Shown: piece by piece, positions 17,611 through 26,162 of the stretch | Numbering within the stretch: position 1 is the stretch's first letter | Layout: every line of letters starts with the position of its first letter | Assembly (NCBI RefSeq): GCF_027947535.2 | Contig: NZ_JAAGKO020000037.1 | Coordinates: 22,121 to 86,120 of the forward strand | Direction of reading: 5' to 3' | DNA from: Streptantibioticus silvisoli | Lineage (GTDB): Bacteria > Actinomycetota > Actinomycetes > Streptomycetales > Streptomycetaceae | DNA length: 64,000 nt | Program-made: the position numbers and the translations under genes | The notes under the pieces: model-generated | The model's input: the letters and a program-made list of their open reading frames with translations, nothing else | Databases searched by the model: none | What the model was told of the DNA's origin: nothing

Positions 17611-18282
17611 TCAGCCGGGCCGGGTCAGGCCGAGGTCGTAGGCGAGGATCACGGCCTGTACGCGGTCGCGGGCGCCGACCTTGGACAGCACCCGGCCGAC
17701 GTGCGTCTTGACGGTGGATTCCGACAGCACGAGGCGTTCGGCGATCTCCCCGTTGGTCCAGCCCCTGCCGATGGCGACCAGGATCTGGTGCTCGCGCTCG
17801 GTCAGCGTCCGGGTGCGCGGGTCGTCGGCGGGCGTGCCGGTGCGCGGGCCGTTCGGCGGCAGCCGGTGGGCGTAGACGTCCAGCAGGCGGCGGGTCACCC
17901 CGGGGGCGATGACCGCGTCGCCGGAGGCCACCGCCCGGATGCCGGCCAGCAGCTCCTCGGGCAGCGCGTCCTTCAGCAGGAAGCCGGAGGCCCCGGCGCG
18001 CAGCGCGGCGTGCGCGTACTCGTCCAGGTCGAAGGTCGTCAGGATCAGCACCCGCGAGCGGCCCCCGGTGGCGACGATGCGGCGGGTGGCCTCGATGCCG
18101 TCCATGCCGGGCATCCGCACGTCCATGAGCACCACGTCCGGCCGCAGTTCCGCGACCAGGCGCACGGCCTCGGCGCCGTGGCCGGCCTCACCGACGACCG
18201 CGGTGCCGGGACCGCTTTCCAGCAGCATGCGGAAGCCCAGCCGCTGGAGCGGCTGGTCGTCCACGATCAGCACGGTCGTCAC
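17611..18282 (-). CDS. NarL/FixJ-family response regulator
   Basis: A 223-residue two-component regulator. The receiver domain (residues 1-120) has IVDDQ, the phospho-acceptor in VVLMDVRMPGMDG, LTTFD and the lysine in GFLLKDA. The C-terminal LuxR-type helix-turn-helix (about 155-215) reads LTEREHQILVAIGRGWTNGE followed by SESTVKTHVGRVLSK. It overlaps the histidine kinase gene by four bases (GTGA, start 18282), so the two are co-translated. It probably controls the ABC transporter genes of the same operon. Confidence 0.93.
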   Translation of the reverse strand: MTTVLIVDDQPLQRLGFRMLLESGPGTAVVGEAGHGAEAVRLVAELRPDVVLMDVRMPGMDGIEATRRIVATGGRSRVLILTTFDLDEYAHAALRAGASGFLLKDALPEELLAGIRAVASGDAVIAPGVTRRLLDVYAHRLPPNGPRTGTPADDPRTRTLTEREHQILVAIGRGWTNGEIAERLVLSESTVKTHVGRVLSKVGARDRVQAVILAYDLGLTRPG

Positions 18283-19544
18283 GACGGGCCTCCGGTGTCC
18301 GGCAGCGGTACGGGGTCGAGTACGGCGTCGACGGTCCACCCGCCCCCGGGACGCGGCCCGGCGGTCACCGTACCGCCGTACAGGGCGGCGCGTTCGCGCA
18401 TCCCGGCCAGGCCGTGCCCCTCGCCCACCGGGCCGGGCGGGCGCGGGGTCGCGGGGCCGGTGTCCTCGACGCGGACCCGGGCGTGCGTCCGGTCGACGGT
18501 CAGGGTCAGCCGGGCCCGGGTGTGGGGTCCGGCGTGCTTGAGGGTGTTGGTCAGCGACTCCTGGGCGATGCGGTAGAGCGTGAGCTGCACCCCGCGGTCC
18601 AGTGTGCCCGGGTCGCCCGCGGTGCTGAACCGGACCTCGGGCCCGGCGGCCCGCACCCCCTCGCACAGCGCGTCGAGGTCGGCGATGCCGGGCTGCGGTC
18701 TCAGCCGCGGTCCCTCGCCGGGGTCGTCGCCGTCCGGCCGGGTCTTCAGCACGCCCAGCATCCGGCGCAGTTCGTCGAGGGCCTGGCGGCCGGTGGCGGC
18801 GATGTGCTCCAAGGCCTGGCGGCTGCGCTCCGGCGCGGTCCGGCCGGCGTAGGAGCCGCCGTCGGCCAGTCCGATGATCACCGAGAGGTTGTGGCCGATG
18901 ATGTCGTGCATCTCCCGTGCCACCCGGGCCCGTTCGGCCGCCGCCGCCAGCTGGACGCGCTGGTCGCGCTCGACCTCCAGCCGGGCGGCGTGCTCGCGCA
19001 GCGCCTCCAGGTGGGCGAGCCCGATCCGTACGGCCAGGCCCAGGGCCGCGGCGGCGGTGGCCGCGCTGTAGAGGAAGAACACCACGACCACCCAGGAGAC
19101 CGGGGTCGGTACGCGCAGCGCGGGCAGCAGCAGCATCGCGGCCACCGCACCGTAGGCCCAGGGCAGGTACCGGGGCTTGCCGTGCCGGGCGACGCTGTAC
19201 AGCGCGAGGAACAGCGCGACGTCGAGGTGCAGCCACACGTTCACCGACCACTGCACGACGAACACCGCGCCCACCACCGCGAGCACGGTGGCGGGCGCGC
19301 GGCGCCGGATCAGCAGCGGCAGGGCCAGGGCCAGTTGCAGGACGGCGATCTCGGGCAGCGGGGCCTGCCGGTCGCGGATGTCGTGCAGCAGGTCGGGCAC
19401 CGCGCACAGCAGGAGCAGGACCGCGACCAGCGCGATGTCGAGCACCCACGGCCGGTCGCGGTCGGCCCGCCTGACGCGTTGGGCCGCACCGGCCAGCCGG
19501 GCGATCTGCGAGTGCCCCCACAGCGGATCCGGTGCGGTGCCCAC
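18279..19544 (-). CDS. Two-component sensor histidine kinase (HPK7/DesK type)
   Basis: A 421-residue kinase. The N-terminal half (about 35-190) contains five or six hydrophobic membrane segments, so sensing is likely within the membrane. A short coiled-coil leads to the dimerisation/phospho-acceptor motif REMHDIIGHNLSVI (His near 228). The catalytic domain has the N-box region TLYRIAQESLTNTLKHAG and the G-box GLAGMRERAALYGG. This is the class that pairs with NarL-type regulators, and its partner overlaps its 3' end. It follows the ABC permease gene by 36 bp on the same strand. Confidence 0.92.
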   Translation of the reverse strand: MGTAPDPLWGHSQIARLAGAAQRVRRADRDRPWVLDIALVAVLLLLCAVPDLLHDIRDRQAPLPEIAVLQLALALPLLIRRRAPATVLAVVGAVFVVQWSVNVWLHLDVALFLALYSVARHGKPRYLPWAYGAVAAMLLLPALRVPTPVSWVVVVFFLYSAATAAAALGLAVRIGLAHLEALREHAARLEVERDQRVQLAAAAERARVAREMHDIIGHNLSVIIGLADGGSYAGRTAPERSRQALEHIAATGRQALDELRRMLGVLKTRPDGDDPGEGPRLRPQPGIADLDALCEGVRAAGPEVRFSTAGDPGTLDRGVQLTLYRIAQESLTNTLKHAGPHTRARLTLTVDRTHARVRVEDTGPATPRPPGPVGEGHGLAGMRERAALYGGTVTAGPRPGGGWTVDAVLDPVPLPDTGGPS

Positions 19545-19580
19545 GTGCTACCCCTGTCTGCCTGCCTCGGTGCCAGTCTC

Positions 19581-20429
19581 TCAGGCGTCCGTGTTGCGCA
19601 GCCGGTAGGCGGCCCCGGCCAGGGCCAGCACGGTCCAGCCGGCGAAGACGGCCAGGCCGGCACCGGGGCTGAGGGTCTGCGCGGCGTGGTGGACGGTGTA
19701 CATCGACCCGCCCGCGTTGCTGGGCAGGTACCGGTTGATGTCGTTCTGCCAGGAGGTGGGCAGCAGCTCGGCCAGTCCGGGGACCAGCATGAGCGTGGCG
19801 ACCAGCACCGAGATGCCGCCGGCCACCGAGCGCAGCAGGGCGCCCAGCGCGACGCCGATCACGCCGACCAGCGCCAGGTAGAGCCCGCCGCCCAGCAGGC
19901 TGCGCGCCACGCCGGCGCCGGACAGCGAGATCGCGGCCGGGGTGCCGGCGACGATGCCGTGGCCGAACAGGAAGGCGGCGAAGACGCCCACCGTGGCGAC
20001 GACGAACGCGATCAGGCCGTAGACCGCGGTCTTGGCCCACAGCACCGGCAGCCGGGTGGGGACCGCGACCAGGGTCGAGCGGATCATGCCGGTGGAGTAC
20101 TCCCCGGCGGTGACCAGCACGCCCAGCACCCCGAGGGCCAGCTGGCCGAAGTTGGTGCCGAACAGCGCCAGGTCGGCGGCGGTCGCGGTGACCATGTCGG
20201 GGTCCATGCGGTGGCCGGAGTGCAGGGCCGACTTGTAGTGCCACAGGCTGATCAGGCCGAAGGCCACCACGAACAGCAGGGCCAGGCCCAGCGTGATCCA
20301 GGTGGAGCGCAGCGACCAGAGCTTGGCCCACTCCGAGCGCAGCACGCGCGCGGCGGTGACCTTGTGCACCGGACGGGGTTCGTTCGCCGCGCTCTCGGCC
20401 GGCGCCTGCACTGCGGTGACGGTGCTCAT
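19581..20429 (-). CDS. ABC-2 type exporter permease
   Basis: A 282-residue membrane protein with six hydrophobic segments and a hydrophilic ~35-residue N-terminus. The motif RSEWAKLWSLRSTWITL before the first helix and TAGEYSTGMIRSTLVAVPTR after the second or third helix are typical of actinobacterial ABC-2 permeases of the drug/bacitracin exporter kind. Its ATG (20429) overlaps the ATPase stop (ATGA), so transporter subunits are translationally coupled. The adjacent two-component system suggests an exporter induced by a membrane-active compound. Confidence 0.88.
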   Translation of the reverse strand: MSTVTAVQAPAESAANEPRPVHKVTAARVLRSEWAKLWSLRSTWITLGLALLFVVAFGLISLWHYKSALHSGHRMDPDMVTATAADLALFGTNFGQLALGVLGVLVTAGEYSTGMIRSTLVAVPTRLPVLWAKTAVYGLIAFVVATVGVFAAFLFGHGIVAGTPAAISLSGAGVARSLLGGGLYLALVGVIGVALGALLRSVAGGISVLVATLMLVPGLAELLPTSWQNDINRYLPSNAGGSMYTVHHAAQTLSPGAGLAVFAGWTVLALAGAAYRLRNTDA

Positions 20430-21397
20430 GCCGCGCTCCCGGTCTTCTCGGCGGTGCCGTGGTCCTCCACGGCCGTGCGGTCGTCGGCCGCGGTGCTGCC
20501 GTGGTACTCGACGGCGTCCCGGGTCAGCTCCATGAACGCCTGCTCCAGCGACACGCTGCGCGGGGTCAGTTCGTAGACGGCGATGCCGGCCGCGGCGGCC
20601 TTGGTGCCGATCGCCCGCGCGGACAGCCCGGTGACCTCAAGGGTCTCCGAACCGGCGCGCCCGCTGATCTCCACGCCCGCCCCGGACAGCAGCTCGCGCA
20701 GCTTCGCCGGGTCGGCGCTGACCACCTTCACGGTGTCGCCGCCGGCCTGCCGGACCAGGTCGTCGACGGTGGTGTCGGCCAGCAGCCGGCCGCGCCCGAC
20801 GACGATGAGGTGGTCGGCGACCAGCGCCATCTCGCTCATCAGGTGCGACGAGACGAAGACGGTACGGCCCTCGTCGGCCAGGGCGGTGAGCAGGTTGCGG
20901 ATCCACAGCACGCCCTCGGGGTCGAGCCCGTTGACCGGCTCGTCGAGCATGATGGTCGCCGGGTCGCCCAGCAGCGCCGCGGCGATGCCCAGCCGCTGGC
21001 CCATGCCCAGCGAGAACGCGCCGGCCCGCTTGCGCGCCACGCTCTGCAGGCCGGTCATCGCGATGACCTCCTCGACCCGGCGGCGCGGGATGCCGTGGGT
21101 GTAGGCCTGCGCCATCAGGTGGTTGAAGGCCGACCGGCCCGGGTGGATCGCCTTGGCCTCCAGCAGCGCGCCGACCTCCTGCAGCGGGGCGCTGTGCCCG
21201 GCGTAGCGGCGGCCGTTGACGGTCACCGAACCGCCGGTCGGCGCGTCCAGGCCGACGATCATCCGCATGGTGGTCGACTTGCCGGCGCCGTTCGGTCCCA
21301 GGAACCCGGTCACGGTGCCCGGCCGGACGGTGAAGTCCAGCCGGTCCACCGCCGTCTTCTCCCCGTACCGCTTCGTCAGCTGATGTGCCTCGATCAT
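20426..21397 (-). CDS. ABC transporter ATPase
   Basis: A 323-residue ATPase. The ATG at 21397 (MIEAHQLTKRYG) is preceded by GAGGGAAG at 5-6 nt and is preferred over an in-frame start 16 codons upstream. Walker A is GPNGAGKST, signature SLGMGQRLGI, Walker B ATIMLDEPVNGLD, and the switch histidine is in VFVSSHLMSEM. A ~90-residue C-terminal regulatory extension follows, as in DrrA/CcmA-like drug and antibiotic exporters. First gene of the operon ATPase-permease-kinase-regulator. A perfect CGTCCTA-CGC-TAGGACG palindrome lies 48-64 bp upstream of the start. Confidence 0.93.
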   Translation of the reverse strand: MIEAHQLTKRYGEKTAVDRLDFTVRPGTVTGFLGPNGAGKSTTMRMIVGLDAPTGGSVTVNGRRYAGHSAPLQEVGALLEAKAIHPGRSAFNHLMAQAYTHGIPRRRVEEVIAMTGLQSVARKRAGAFSLGMGQRLGIAAALLGDPATIMLDEPVNGLDPEGVLWIRNLLTALADEGRTVFVSSHLMSEMALVADHLIVVGRGRLLADTTVDDLVRQAGGDTVKVVSADPAKLRELLSGAGVEISGRAGSETLEVTGLSARAIGTKAAAAGIAVYELTPRSVSLEQAFMELTRDAVEYHGSTAADDRTAVEDHGTAEKTGSAA

Positions 21398-21444
21398 CGG
21401 TTCTTCCCTCGGCCGGAGCGGCCCGGCGCACCCGGGCCGTGTCA

Positions 21445-21461
21445 CGTCCTACGCTAGGACG
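21445..21461. promoter_or_regulatory. Palindrome upstream of the ABC/two-component operon
   Basis: CGTCCTA-CGC-TAGGACG, perfect 7-bp arms with a 3-bp centre, 48-64 bp before the ATPase start. On the minus strand its centre reads TAGCGT, which could serve as a -10 element, so a bound regulator would block the promoter. Candidate operator for the operon. Confidence 0.55.
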
Positions 21462-21506
21462 CCGAGCGGGGACACCCGTGATACCCAGGGGTGATCACCG
21501 GCAAAC

Positions 21507-21528
21507 CCGTGGTACCCCGGTACCACGG
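21507..21528. promoter_or_regulatory. Perfect palindrome between ABC operon and desaturase
   Basis: CCGTGGTACC-CC-GGTACCACGG: perfect 10-bp arms around a 2-bp spacer, with a second small palindrome GGTGATCACC at 21490-21499. It lies in the divergent intergenic region. Operator-like; no owner identified. Confidence 0.5.
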
Positions 21529-21648
21529 CCCGGTCACCGGCGGCCTCGCAGCCGTCGCCGGCGGCGGCGCGGCAGCCCGCGGGCCGCCGGGCGGGGGTAA
21601 CGCACGCCACACCGGCGCACCGCCTGGCGGCGCGCGGAACCCGCCCGG

Positions 21649-21670
21649 TAGGTTACGGTTCCGTAACCTA
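21649..21670. promoter_or_regulatory. TetR-type operator before the desaturase gene
   Basis: TAGGTTACGG-TT-CCGTAACCTA, perfect 10-bp arms, 40-61 bp upstream of the desaturase GTG. A second dyad, CCTACG-TTGC-CGTAGG, overlaps its right end (21667-21682). Inverted repeats of this TACGG/CCGTA kind are typical binding sites of TetR-family lipid regulators in actinomycetes (inference). No TetR gene is present in the window. Confidence 0.65.
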
Positions 21671-21709
21671 CGTTGCCGTAGGTCCGCGCCACTCGAGTCA
21701 GGAGCTTTC

Positions 21710-22672
21710 GTGACCACTGCCCTTTCCCGCCCCCGGGCCGCCCGGCCATGGACGGACGTCCAACTGCTGCACGCGCTGGACGAGGTGGTGGAGGTCGAGC
21801 TCAACCGGCATCTGAAGGCGGCGAAGGAGTGGATGCCGCACGAGTACGTGCCGTGGAGCGCCGCCCGGGACTTCGACGGCGTGATGGGCGGGCAGGCGTG
21901 GAGCCCGGAGCAGTCCCAGGTCTCGGACGTGTCGCGAATAGCGCTGGTGGTCAATCTGCTGACCGAGGACAACCTGCCCAGCTACCACCACGAGATCGCG
22001 ACGGTCTTCGGCCGGGACGGCGCCTGGGGCACCTGGGTGCACCGCTGGACCGCCGAGGAGGGCCGGCACGCCATCGCGATGCGCGACTACCTCCTCGCCA
22101 CCCGGGCGGTCGACCCCGTGGAGCTGGAACGGTTCCGGATGACGCACATGTCGGAGGGGTTCGAGGCGGACAACAGCCACAGCGCGCTGCACTCGATCGC
22201 CTACGTCGCCTTCCAGGAACTCGCCACCCGCGTCTCGCACCGCAACACCGGCCATCACTCCGGCGATCCGGCCTGCGACCGGATGCTGGCCCGGATTGCC
22301 ACCGACGAGAACCTGCACATGGTCTTCTACCGCAACCTGCTGGCCGCCGCCCTGTCGATCGCCCCCGACCAGGCGATGCGCGCGGTCGCGGACGTGGTCA
22401 CCGGCTTCCGCATGCCCGGCCACGGCATCCCGGGCTTCGAGCGGTCCGCGGCGCGGATGGCCATCGGCGGCATCTACAACCTCAGGATCCACCACGACGA
22501 CGTGCTCCAGCCGGTGCTGCGCCACCTGCGGATACTGGAGGTCTCCGGACTGACCGGCGACGGCCTGCGGGCGCAGGAGGAGATCGGGCTGTTCATGAAC
22601 GGGCTGAGCGACCAGGCGGTCAAGTTCGAGGAGCGCCGGGAGGCCATGCTGGCCCGCCGCCGCAAGGACTGA
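21710..22672 (+). CDS. Acyl-ACP desaturase
   Basis: A 320-residue di-iron desaturase of the stearoyl-ACP desaturase (FA_desaturase_2) family, a soluble enzyme that introduces a double bond into acyl-ACP. The iron ligands are visible in TAEEGRHAIAMRDYL (ExxH) and TDENLHMVFYRNL (ExxH), with the earlier Glu in LTEDNLPSYHHE. The GTG at 21710 follows AGGAG at 5 nt; the frame is open upstream but that sequence spans the operator. The palindromic operator just upstream points to regulation by a lipid-responsive repressor. Confidence 0.92.
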   Translation: MTTALSRPRAARPWTDVQLLHALDEVVEVELNRHLKAAKEWMPHEYVPWSAARDFDGVMGGQAWSPEQSQVSDVSRIALVVNLLTEDNLPSYHHEIATVFGRDGAWGTWVHRWTAEEGRHAIAMRDYLLATRAVDPVELERFRMTHMSEGFEADNSHSALHSIAYVAFQELATRVSHRNTGHHSGDPACDRMLARIATDENLHMVFYRNLLAAALSIAPDQAMRAVADVVTGFRMPGHGIPGFERSAARMAIGGIYNLRIHHDDVLQPVLRHLRILEVSGLTGDGLRAQEEIGLFMNGLSDQAVKFEERREAMLARRRKD

Positions 22673-22845
22673 GCACCGCACCGAACACGGCGTCGGGCAG
22701 GGCATCGGCAAGAGCTCCGGGCACGGCGTCGGGCGGGACCTCGGTCAGAGCCCCGGGCAACGCGTCGGGCACGGCGTCCGCCGCCGCGGGGTCGCCGGCG
22801 GTCGCTCCGGCCCGCCGGACCTGACGCCGCGGGGTACGGCGGGGC

Positions 22846-22910
22846 GGCTCGGGGTGCGGCCGGACGCCCCGGAGTGCGGCCGGACGGCTCGGGGTGCGGC
22901 CGGACGGCTC
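22846..22910. repeat. 20-bp tandem repeat, about 3.2 copies
   Basis: Units GGCTCGGGGTGCGGCCGGAC at 22846, a diverged GCCCCGGAGTGCGGCCGGAC at 22866, and GGCTCGGGGTGCGGCCGGAC again at 22886, followed by a partial copy. Non-coding. Confidence 0.85.
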
Positions 22911-23091
22911 GGGGCGGGTGGCCTGTCCGTTCGCCTGCCCGTCAGCCCCACCGGACAGGGGTCCCCGCGCCCCTCCGCGTCCCGGCCACCCCGCCCCCCG
23001 GTGCGGTGCGGGAGGACCGGCCGGGGCGGTCGCAGGCGCTCTCCGGCGTCATCGGCAGGCGTCCTCGACTCGCCGCGGTCGCACATGCCAG

Positions 23092-23123
23092 GGGGCCCTG
23101 GCGCCGATCGGCACCAGGGCCCC
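23092..23123. terminator. Terminator-like hairpin in the 22.7-23.7 kb gap
   Basis: GGGGCCCTGG at 23092-23101 pairs with CCAGGGCCCC at 23114-23123; the 12-nt interior contains a further GCC/GGC pairing. No T-run follows, as is common in high-GC bacteria. The gene it serves is unclear. Confidence 0.5.
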
Positions 23124-23618
23124 GGAGGGACGACATCATCCGCCGGCCCAACTACGCCGGCTCTTCGTTTCCGCACGGCCGCCCGGGGGTTGGCGGGTTG
23201 TGCGGGGATCGCGGATGCGTGACCGGGGACCACCTTCCGTTCCGGGGTCTGCGGTACCCGGGCGGAGCTGTGTCCTCACCCGGGCGATCCTGATGACGTC
23301 CGCCTCCTCGCCCTCTTCGACGCGACCTGTCGTACTGCGGTGACACTCGCGGCCCCTGGAGCCGCCCGGCCCGGCGGTCGGTGGCGGGGCCACCGTGTCC
23401 CGGCCCCGCCACTCCACCACCGTGCCGTCTGCTTGACCTGCCTGCGGGCAGTTCGTCCTCTGCCCGCCGTACTCGACGTCCTGCTCGACACCAGAAACGT
23501 AACCCCCGGCGCAGCATGATGTCTACCTCCGCCACGACAGATTTACGCCATGCGCGGGAACCGGCAGTCCGGCGCCACCGAGGCGGCCCAACGCGGTCGG
23601 CCGACCCGGTGAACGCGA

Positions 23619-23651
23619 GAGGGCCACGACCGGCTGCCGGTCGTGGCCCTC
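23619..23651 (-). terminator. Terminator of the helicase/SCO5918-like genes
   Basis: A perfect 15-bp stem (GAGGGCCACGACCGG with CCGGTCGTGGCCCTC) around a 3-nt loop, starting 34 bp downstream of the stop of the SCO5918-like gene on the minus strand. Confidence 0.85.
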
Positions 23652-23684
23652 GTCGTCAGGTGCTCCGGCCGGGGCCGGAACGGG

Positions 23685-24005
23685 TTACACGGCTGCCGGG
23701 GTGCCCAGCAGAGCCTCCGCCGTCTGGAGCGCGGTGGGCAGCGGGCCGGCGGTCGGGGCGGTGCCGAGCCCGGGGGTCGAGCGGCAGGTGAAGCCCAGCC
23801 GGCTCATCGCCCGGGTGACCTCGCCGGCGGAGAAGTCCCGGCGGTCCTGCTTGGTGATCAGCTCGCCGACCTGCTTGACGGGGTAGGTACGGCGGCCGAT
23901 GATCACCGACTCACCGGTCACCGGTTCGGGCCTGACGCCCTTCATCAGTTCCAGCACCTCGCTCTTGACGAGGTCGAAGGAGAAACGGGCGATGACACAG
24001 CGCAT
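23685..24005 (-). CDS. SCO5918-family small protein
   Basis: A 106-residue cytoplasmic protein starting MRCVIARFSFDLVKSEVLEL. The central part (about residues 25-75: EPVTGESVIIGRR, YPVKQVGELITKQDRRDFSA, EVTRAMSRLGFTC) is conserved among Streptomyces homologs; the tail is Ala/Pro/Leu-rich. It lies 72 bp downstream of the DEAD-box helicase gene on the same strand and ends at a strong terminator, so they are probably co-transcribed. This gene order (cold-shock protein, helicase, this protein) recurs in Streptomyces. The molecular function is unknown; a role with the helicase in RNA metabolism in the cold is an inference. Confidence 0.82.
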   Translation of the reverse strand: MRCVIARFSFDLVKSEVLELMKGVRPEPVTGESVIIGRRTYPVKQVGELITKQDRRDFSAGEVTRAMSRLGFTCRSTPGLGTAPTAGPLPTALQTAEALLGTPAAV

Positions 24006-24077
24006 GATGCCTCACAGGTTGACGGAAGCCTTGACCGCACGGGTGACCGATCGGAACGTGTCCGGCGGGCCGGCCCC

Positions 24078-25610
24078 TCAGGCGGCCGTGCCGAAGAAGG
24101 ACGACCGGCCGGAGGAGCCGGAGCCCGTACGGGCCGCGGCGGACCCGCGGGACTGGCCGGGACGGCCGCGGCGGCCGCGGGAGGAGGAACCGCCGCGCCC
24201 GGCGCGCGGAGCGGCCGGCGCGCTGATCGTGACCGGCACGCCCGACGGCGCCTGGGCACCGGTGATGCGGCTCAGTTCGGCCTCGCCGGAGTGCACCCGG
24301 GTGGTGGTCGGGGTGATGCCGGCGTCGGCCATCAGCCGGGTCATCTCGCGTCGCTGGCTGGGCAGCACCAGGGTGACGACGCTGCCGGACTCGCCGGCCC
24401 GCGCGGTGCGGCCGCCGCGGTGCAGGTAGTCCTTGTGGTCGGTCGGCGGGTCGACGTTGACGACCAGGTCGAGGTTGTCGACGTGGATGCCGCGGGCGGC
24501 CACGTTGGTGGCCACCAGTACCGTGACGTGCCCGGACTTGAACTGCTCCAGGGTGCGGGTGCGCTGCGGCTGGGACTTCCCGCCGTGCAGCGCCGCAGCC
24601 CGCACACCGCTGCGCAGCAGGTCCTTGGTCAGCCGGTCGACCGCGTGCTTGGTGTCCAGGAACATGATCACCCGGCCCTCCCGCGCGCCGATCTCGATCG
24701 TGGTCGCGGCCTTGTCGGCGTCGTGGACGTGCAGCACGTGGTGGTCCATCGTGGTGACCGCGCCCGCGGAGGGATCGACCGAGTGGACCACCGGGTCGGT
24801 GAGGTAGCGGCGTACCAGCAGGTCGACGTTGCGGTCCAGGGTGGCGGAGAACAGCATGCGCTGGCCGCCGGGAAGCACCTGGTCGAGGAGTTCGGTGACC
24901 TGGGGCATGAAGCCCATGTCGGCCATCTGGTCGGCCTCGTCCAGCACCGTGATGGCGACCTGGTCGAGCTGGCAGTCACCGCGTTCGATGAGGTCCTTCA
25001 GCCGTCCGGGGGTCGCGACGACGACCTCCGCGCCGGAGCGCAGGGCGCCGGCCTGGCGGCCGATCGACATGCCGCCGACGACGGTGGCCATCCGCAGGCG
25101 CATCGGCCGGGCGTAGGGGGTGAGGGCGTCGGTGACCTGCTGGGCCAGCTCCCGCGTGGGGACCAGCACCAGCGCCAGCGGCTTGCGGGCCTCGGCACGC
25201 CGACCGGCGGTGCGGGCCAGCAGCGCCAGGCCGAAGGCCAGCGTCTTGCCCGACCCGGTGCGACCGCGGCCCAGCACGTCCCGGCCGGCCAGCGAGTTCG
25301 GCAGGGTCGCCGCCTGGATCGGGAACGGCACGGCCACGCCCTCGGCACCGAGCGCCGCCAGCAGCGGAGCGGGCATGTCGAGGTCGGCGAACGCCTCGAC
25401 GGCGGGCAGCGCGGGAGTGGTGGTCACCGGCAGGGCGAACTCACCCTGCGGCCCGGGGCGACGCCGGGGGCCGGCGCCGCGGCCGGCGGCCTCGGGACGG
25501 CCGCCGCCCGAGCGGCGCGAGGGCTGCGAGCGGAACCCGCCGCTCCGGGCGGAACCGGATGATCCGCCGGTGCGGGAGTAGCGGTCGTTCGTACGGGCTG
25601 TTCGGTTCAC
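24078..25610 (-). CDS. DEAD-box ATP-dependent RNA helicase
   Basis: A 510-residue RNA helicase. The GTG at 25610 (start of VNRTARTNDRYSRT) is chosen because GGAAGG lies 6 nt upstream; an upstream in-frame start would add a poorly conserved tail. A Gly/Arg/Ser-rich N-terminal ~60 residues leads to the core: Q motif region, Walker A GRTGSGKT, PTRELAQQ, TPGRL, the DEAD box (VLDEADQM), SATL, ARGIH and HRGGRTAR. The C-terminus is again Arg/Gly/Ser-rich, typical for RNA binding. It unwinds structured RNA, probably important at low temperature given the adjacent cold-shock gene. Confidence 0.95.
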   Translation of the reverse strand: MNRTARTNDRYSRTGGSSGSARSGGFRSQPSRRSGGGRPEAAGRGAGPRRRPGPQGEFALPVTTTPALPAVEAFADLDMPAPLLAALGAEGVAVPFPIQAATLPNSLAGRDVLGRGRTGSGKTLAFGLALLARTAGRRAEARKPLALVLVPTRELAQQVTDALTPYARPMRLRMATVVGGMSIGRQAGALRSGAEVVVATPGRLKDLIERGDCQLDQVAITVLDEADQMADMGFMPQVTELLDQVLPGGQRMLFSATLDRNVDLLVRRYLTDPVVHSVDPSAGAVTTMDHHVLHVHDADKAATTIEIGAREGRVIMFLDTKHAVDRLTKDLLRSGVRAAALHGGKSQPQRTRTLEQFKSGHVTVLVATNVAARGIHVDNLDLVVNVDPPTDHKDYLHRGGRTARAGESGSVVTLVLPSQRREMTRLMADAGITPTTTRVHSGEAELSRITGAQAPSGVPVTISAPAAPRAGRGGSSSRGRRGRPGQSRGSAAARTGSGSSGRSSFFGTAA

Positions 25611-25900
25611 AGAGAACCTTCCTCGATGCGGCACGTATCGAGGAATTCCCGGCGACGAAGAGCCGCGTGAAAAATCGCAAGTACGAGCCGAAGAAATAGC
25701 GACGGAAGAGGGAAGAATGCGTCTCCCCATACGTCGGCAGGTGCGGAAATCCGCGAAAATCCAAGGGGCGGCCGGGTCAGGTTTTCGGATGGTCCGGGTC
25801 CTGATCGCCGCCGCCGGTGGCCCCGGGCGCCGGGGCGGGCGGCCACACCGGCGGGGGAACCCCGTCCGGCGCGGGCGGTGGAGGCTGCCTCCACAACGGG
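25611..25900 (-). promoter_or_regulatory. AT-richer 5' leader of the DEAD-box helicase gene
   Basis: About 290 bp without a convincing gene separate the csp terminator from the helicase start. The part at 25620-25770 is noticeably A/T-richer than the surroundings (A-rich runs such as GAAATCCGCGAAAATCC on the plus strand). Cold-inducible RNA-helicase mRNAs often have long leaders, so a cold-responsive 5' UTR is plausible (inference). Confidence 0.4.
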
Positions 25901-25944
25901 ACGAGCCAGGGCCCGCACCCCTTCAGGTGCGGGCCCTGGCTCGT
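25901..25944 (-). terminator. Terminator of the cold-shock gene
   Basis: A perfect 18-bp stem (25901-25918 with 25927-25944) around an 8-nt loop, beginning 15 bp after the csp stop on the minus strand. This is one of the strongest hairpins in the window. Confidence 0.9.
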
Positions 25945-25958
25945 CGTACGCGTCAGCG

Positions 25959-26162
25959 TCAGGCGGGAACGATGTTCTCGGCCTGCGGGCCCTTCTGGCC
26001 CTGGGTGACGTCGAACTTCACCTTCTGGCCTTCCTGGAGCTCACGGAAGCCCTGGGCGGCGATGTTCGAGTAGTGGGCGAACACGTCAGCGCCGCCACCG
26101 TCCTGCTCGATGAAGCCGAAGCCCTTTTCCGCGTTGAACCACTTCACGGTGCCAGTAGCCAT
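25959..26162 (-). CDS. Cold-shock protein, CspA family
   Basis: A 67-residue single-stranded nucleic-acid-binding protein (OB fold). RNP1 is seen as KGFGFIEQD and RNP2 as VFAHYSNI; it starts [18 protein letters not shown] and ends [12 protein letters not shown]. The ATG at 26162 has AAGGAG at 7-8 nt. A perfect terminator follows the stop. Upstream, the leader holds a GGGGTC...GACCCC hairpin (26190-26210) close to the ribosome binding site, possibly part of a cold-responsive 5' UTR. It acts as an RNA chaperone; it neighbours the DEAD-box helicase gene. Confidence 0.97.
   Translation of the reverse strand: MATGTVKWFNAEKGFGFIEQDGGGADVFAHYSNIAAQGFRELQEGQKVKFDVTQGQKGPQAENIVPA

Larger units (their letters stand above)
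22673..23684. other. Long intergenic region without a recognisable gene
   Basis: About 1 kb after the desaturase. It contains GTCGGGCACGGC-type repeats (22680-22790), a 20-bp tandem repeat (22846-22910) and a strong hairpin (23092-23123). Short open frames on both strands (for example a minus frame 23535-23152) have no conserved look, no clear ribosome binding site and repeat-derived composition, so none is called. Confidence 0.6.

Noticed and set aside
23152..23535. 127-codon minus-strand frame in the 22.7-23.7 kb gap
   Set aside because: Arg/Gly/Pro-rich, no good ribosome binding site, no recognisable family, and it overlaps equally long frames on both strands.
25607..25918. 103-codon minus-strand frame in the helicase leader
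   Set aside because: It spans the csp terminator and ends at the helicase ribosome binding site; a leader peptide cannot be excluded but nothing supports it.
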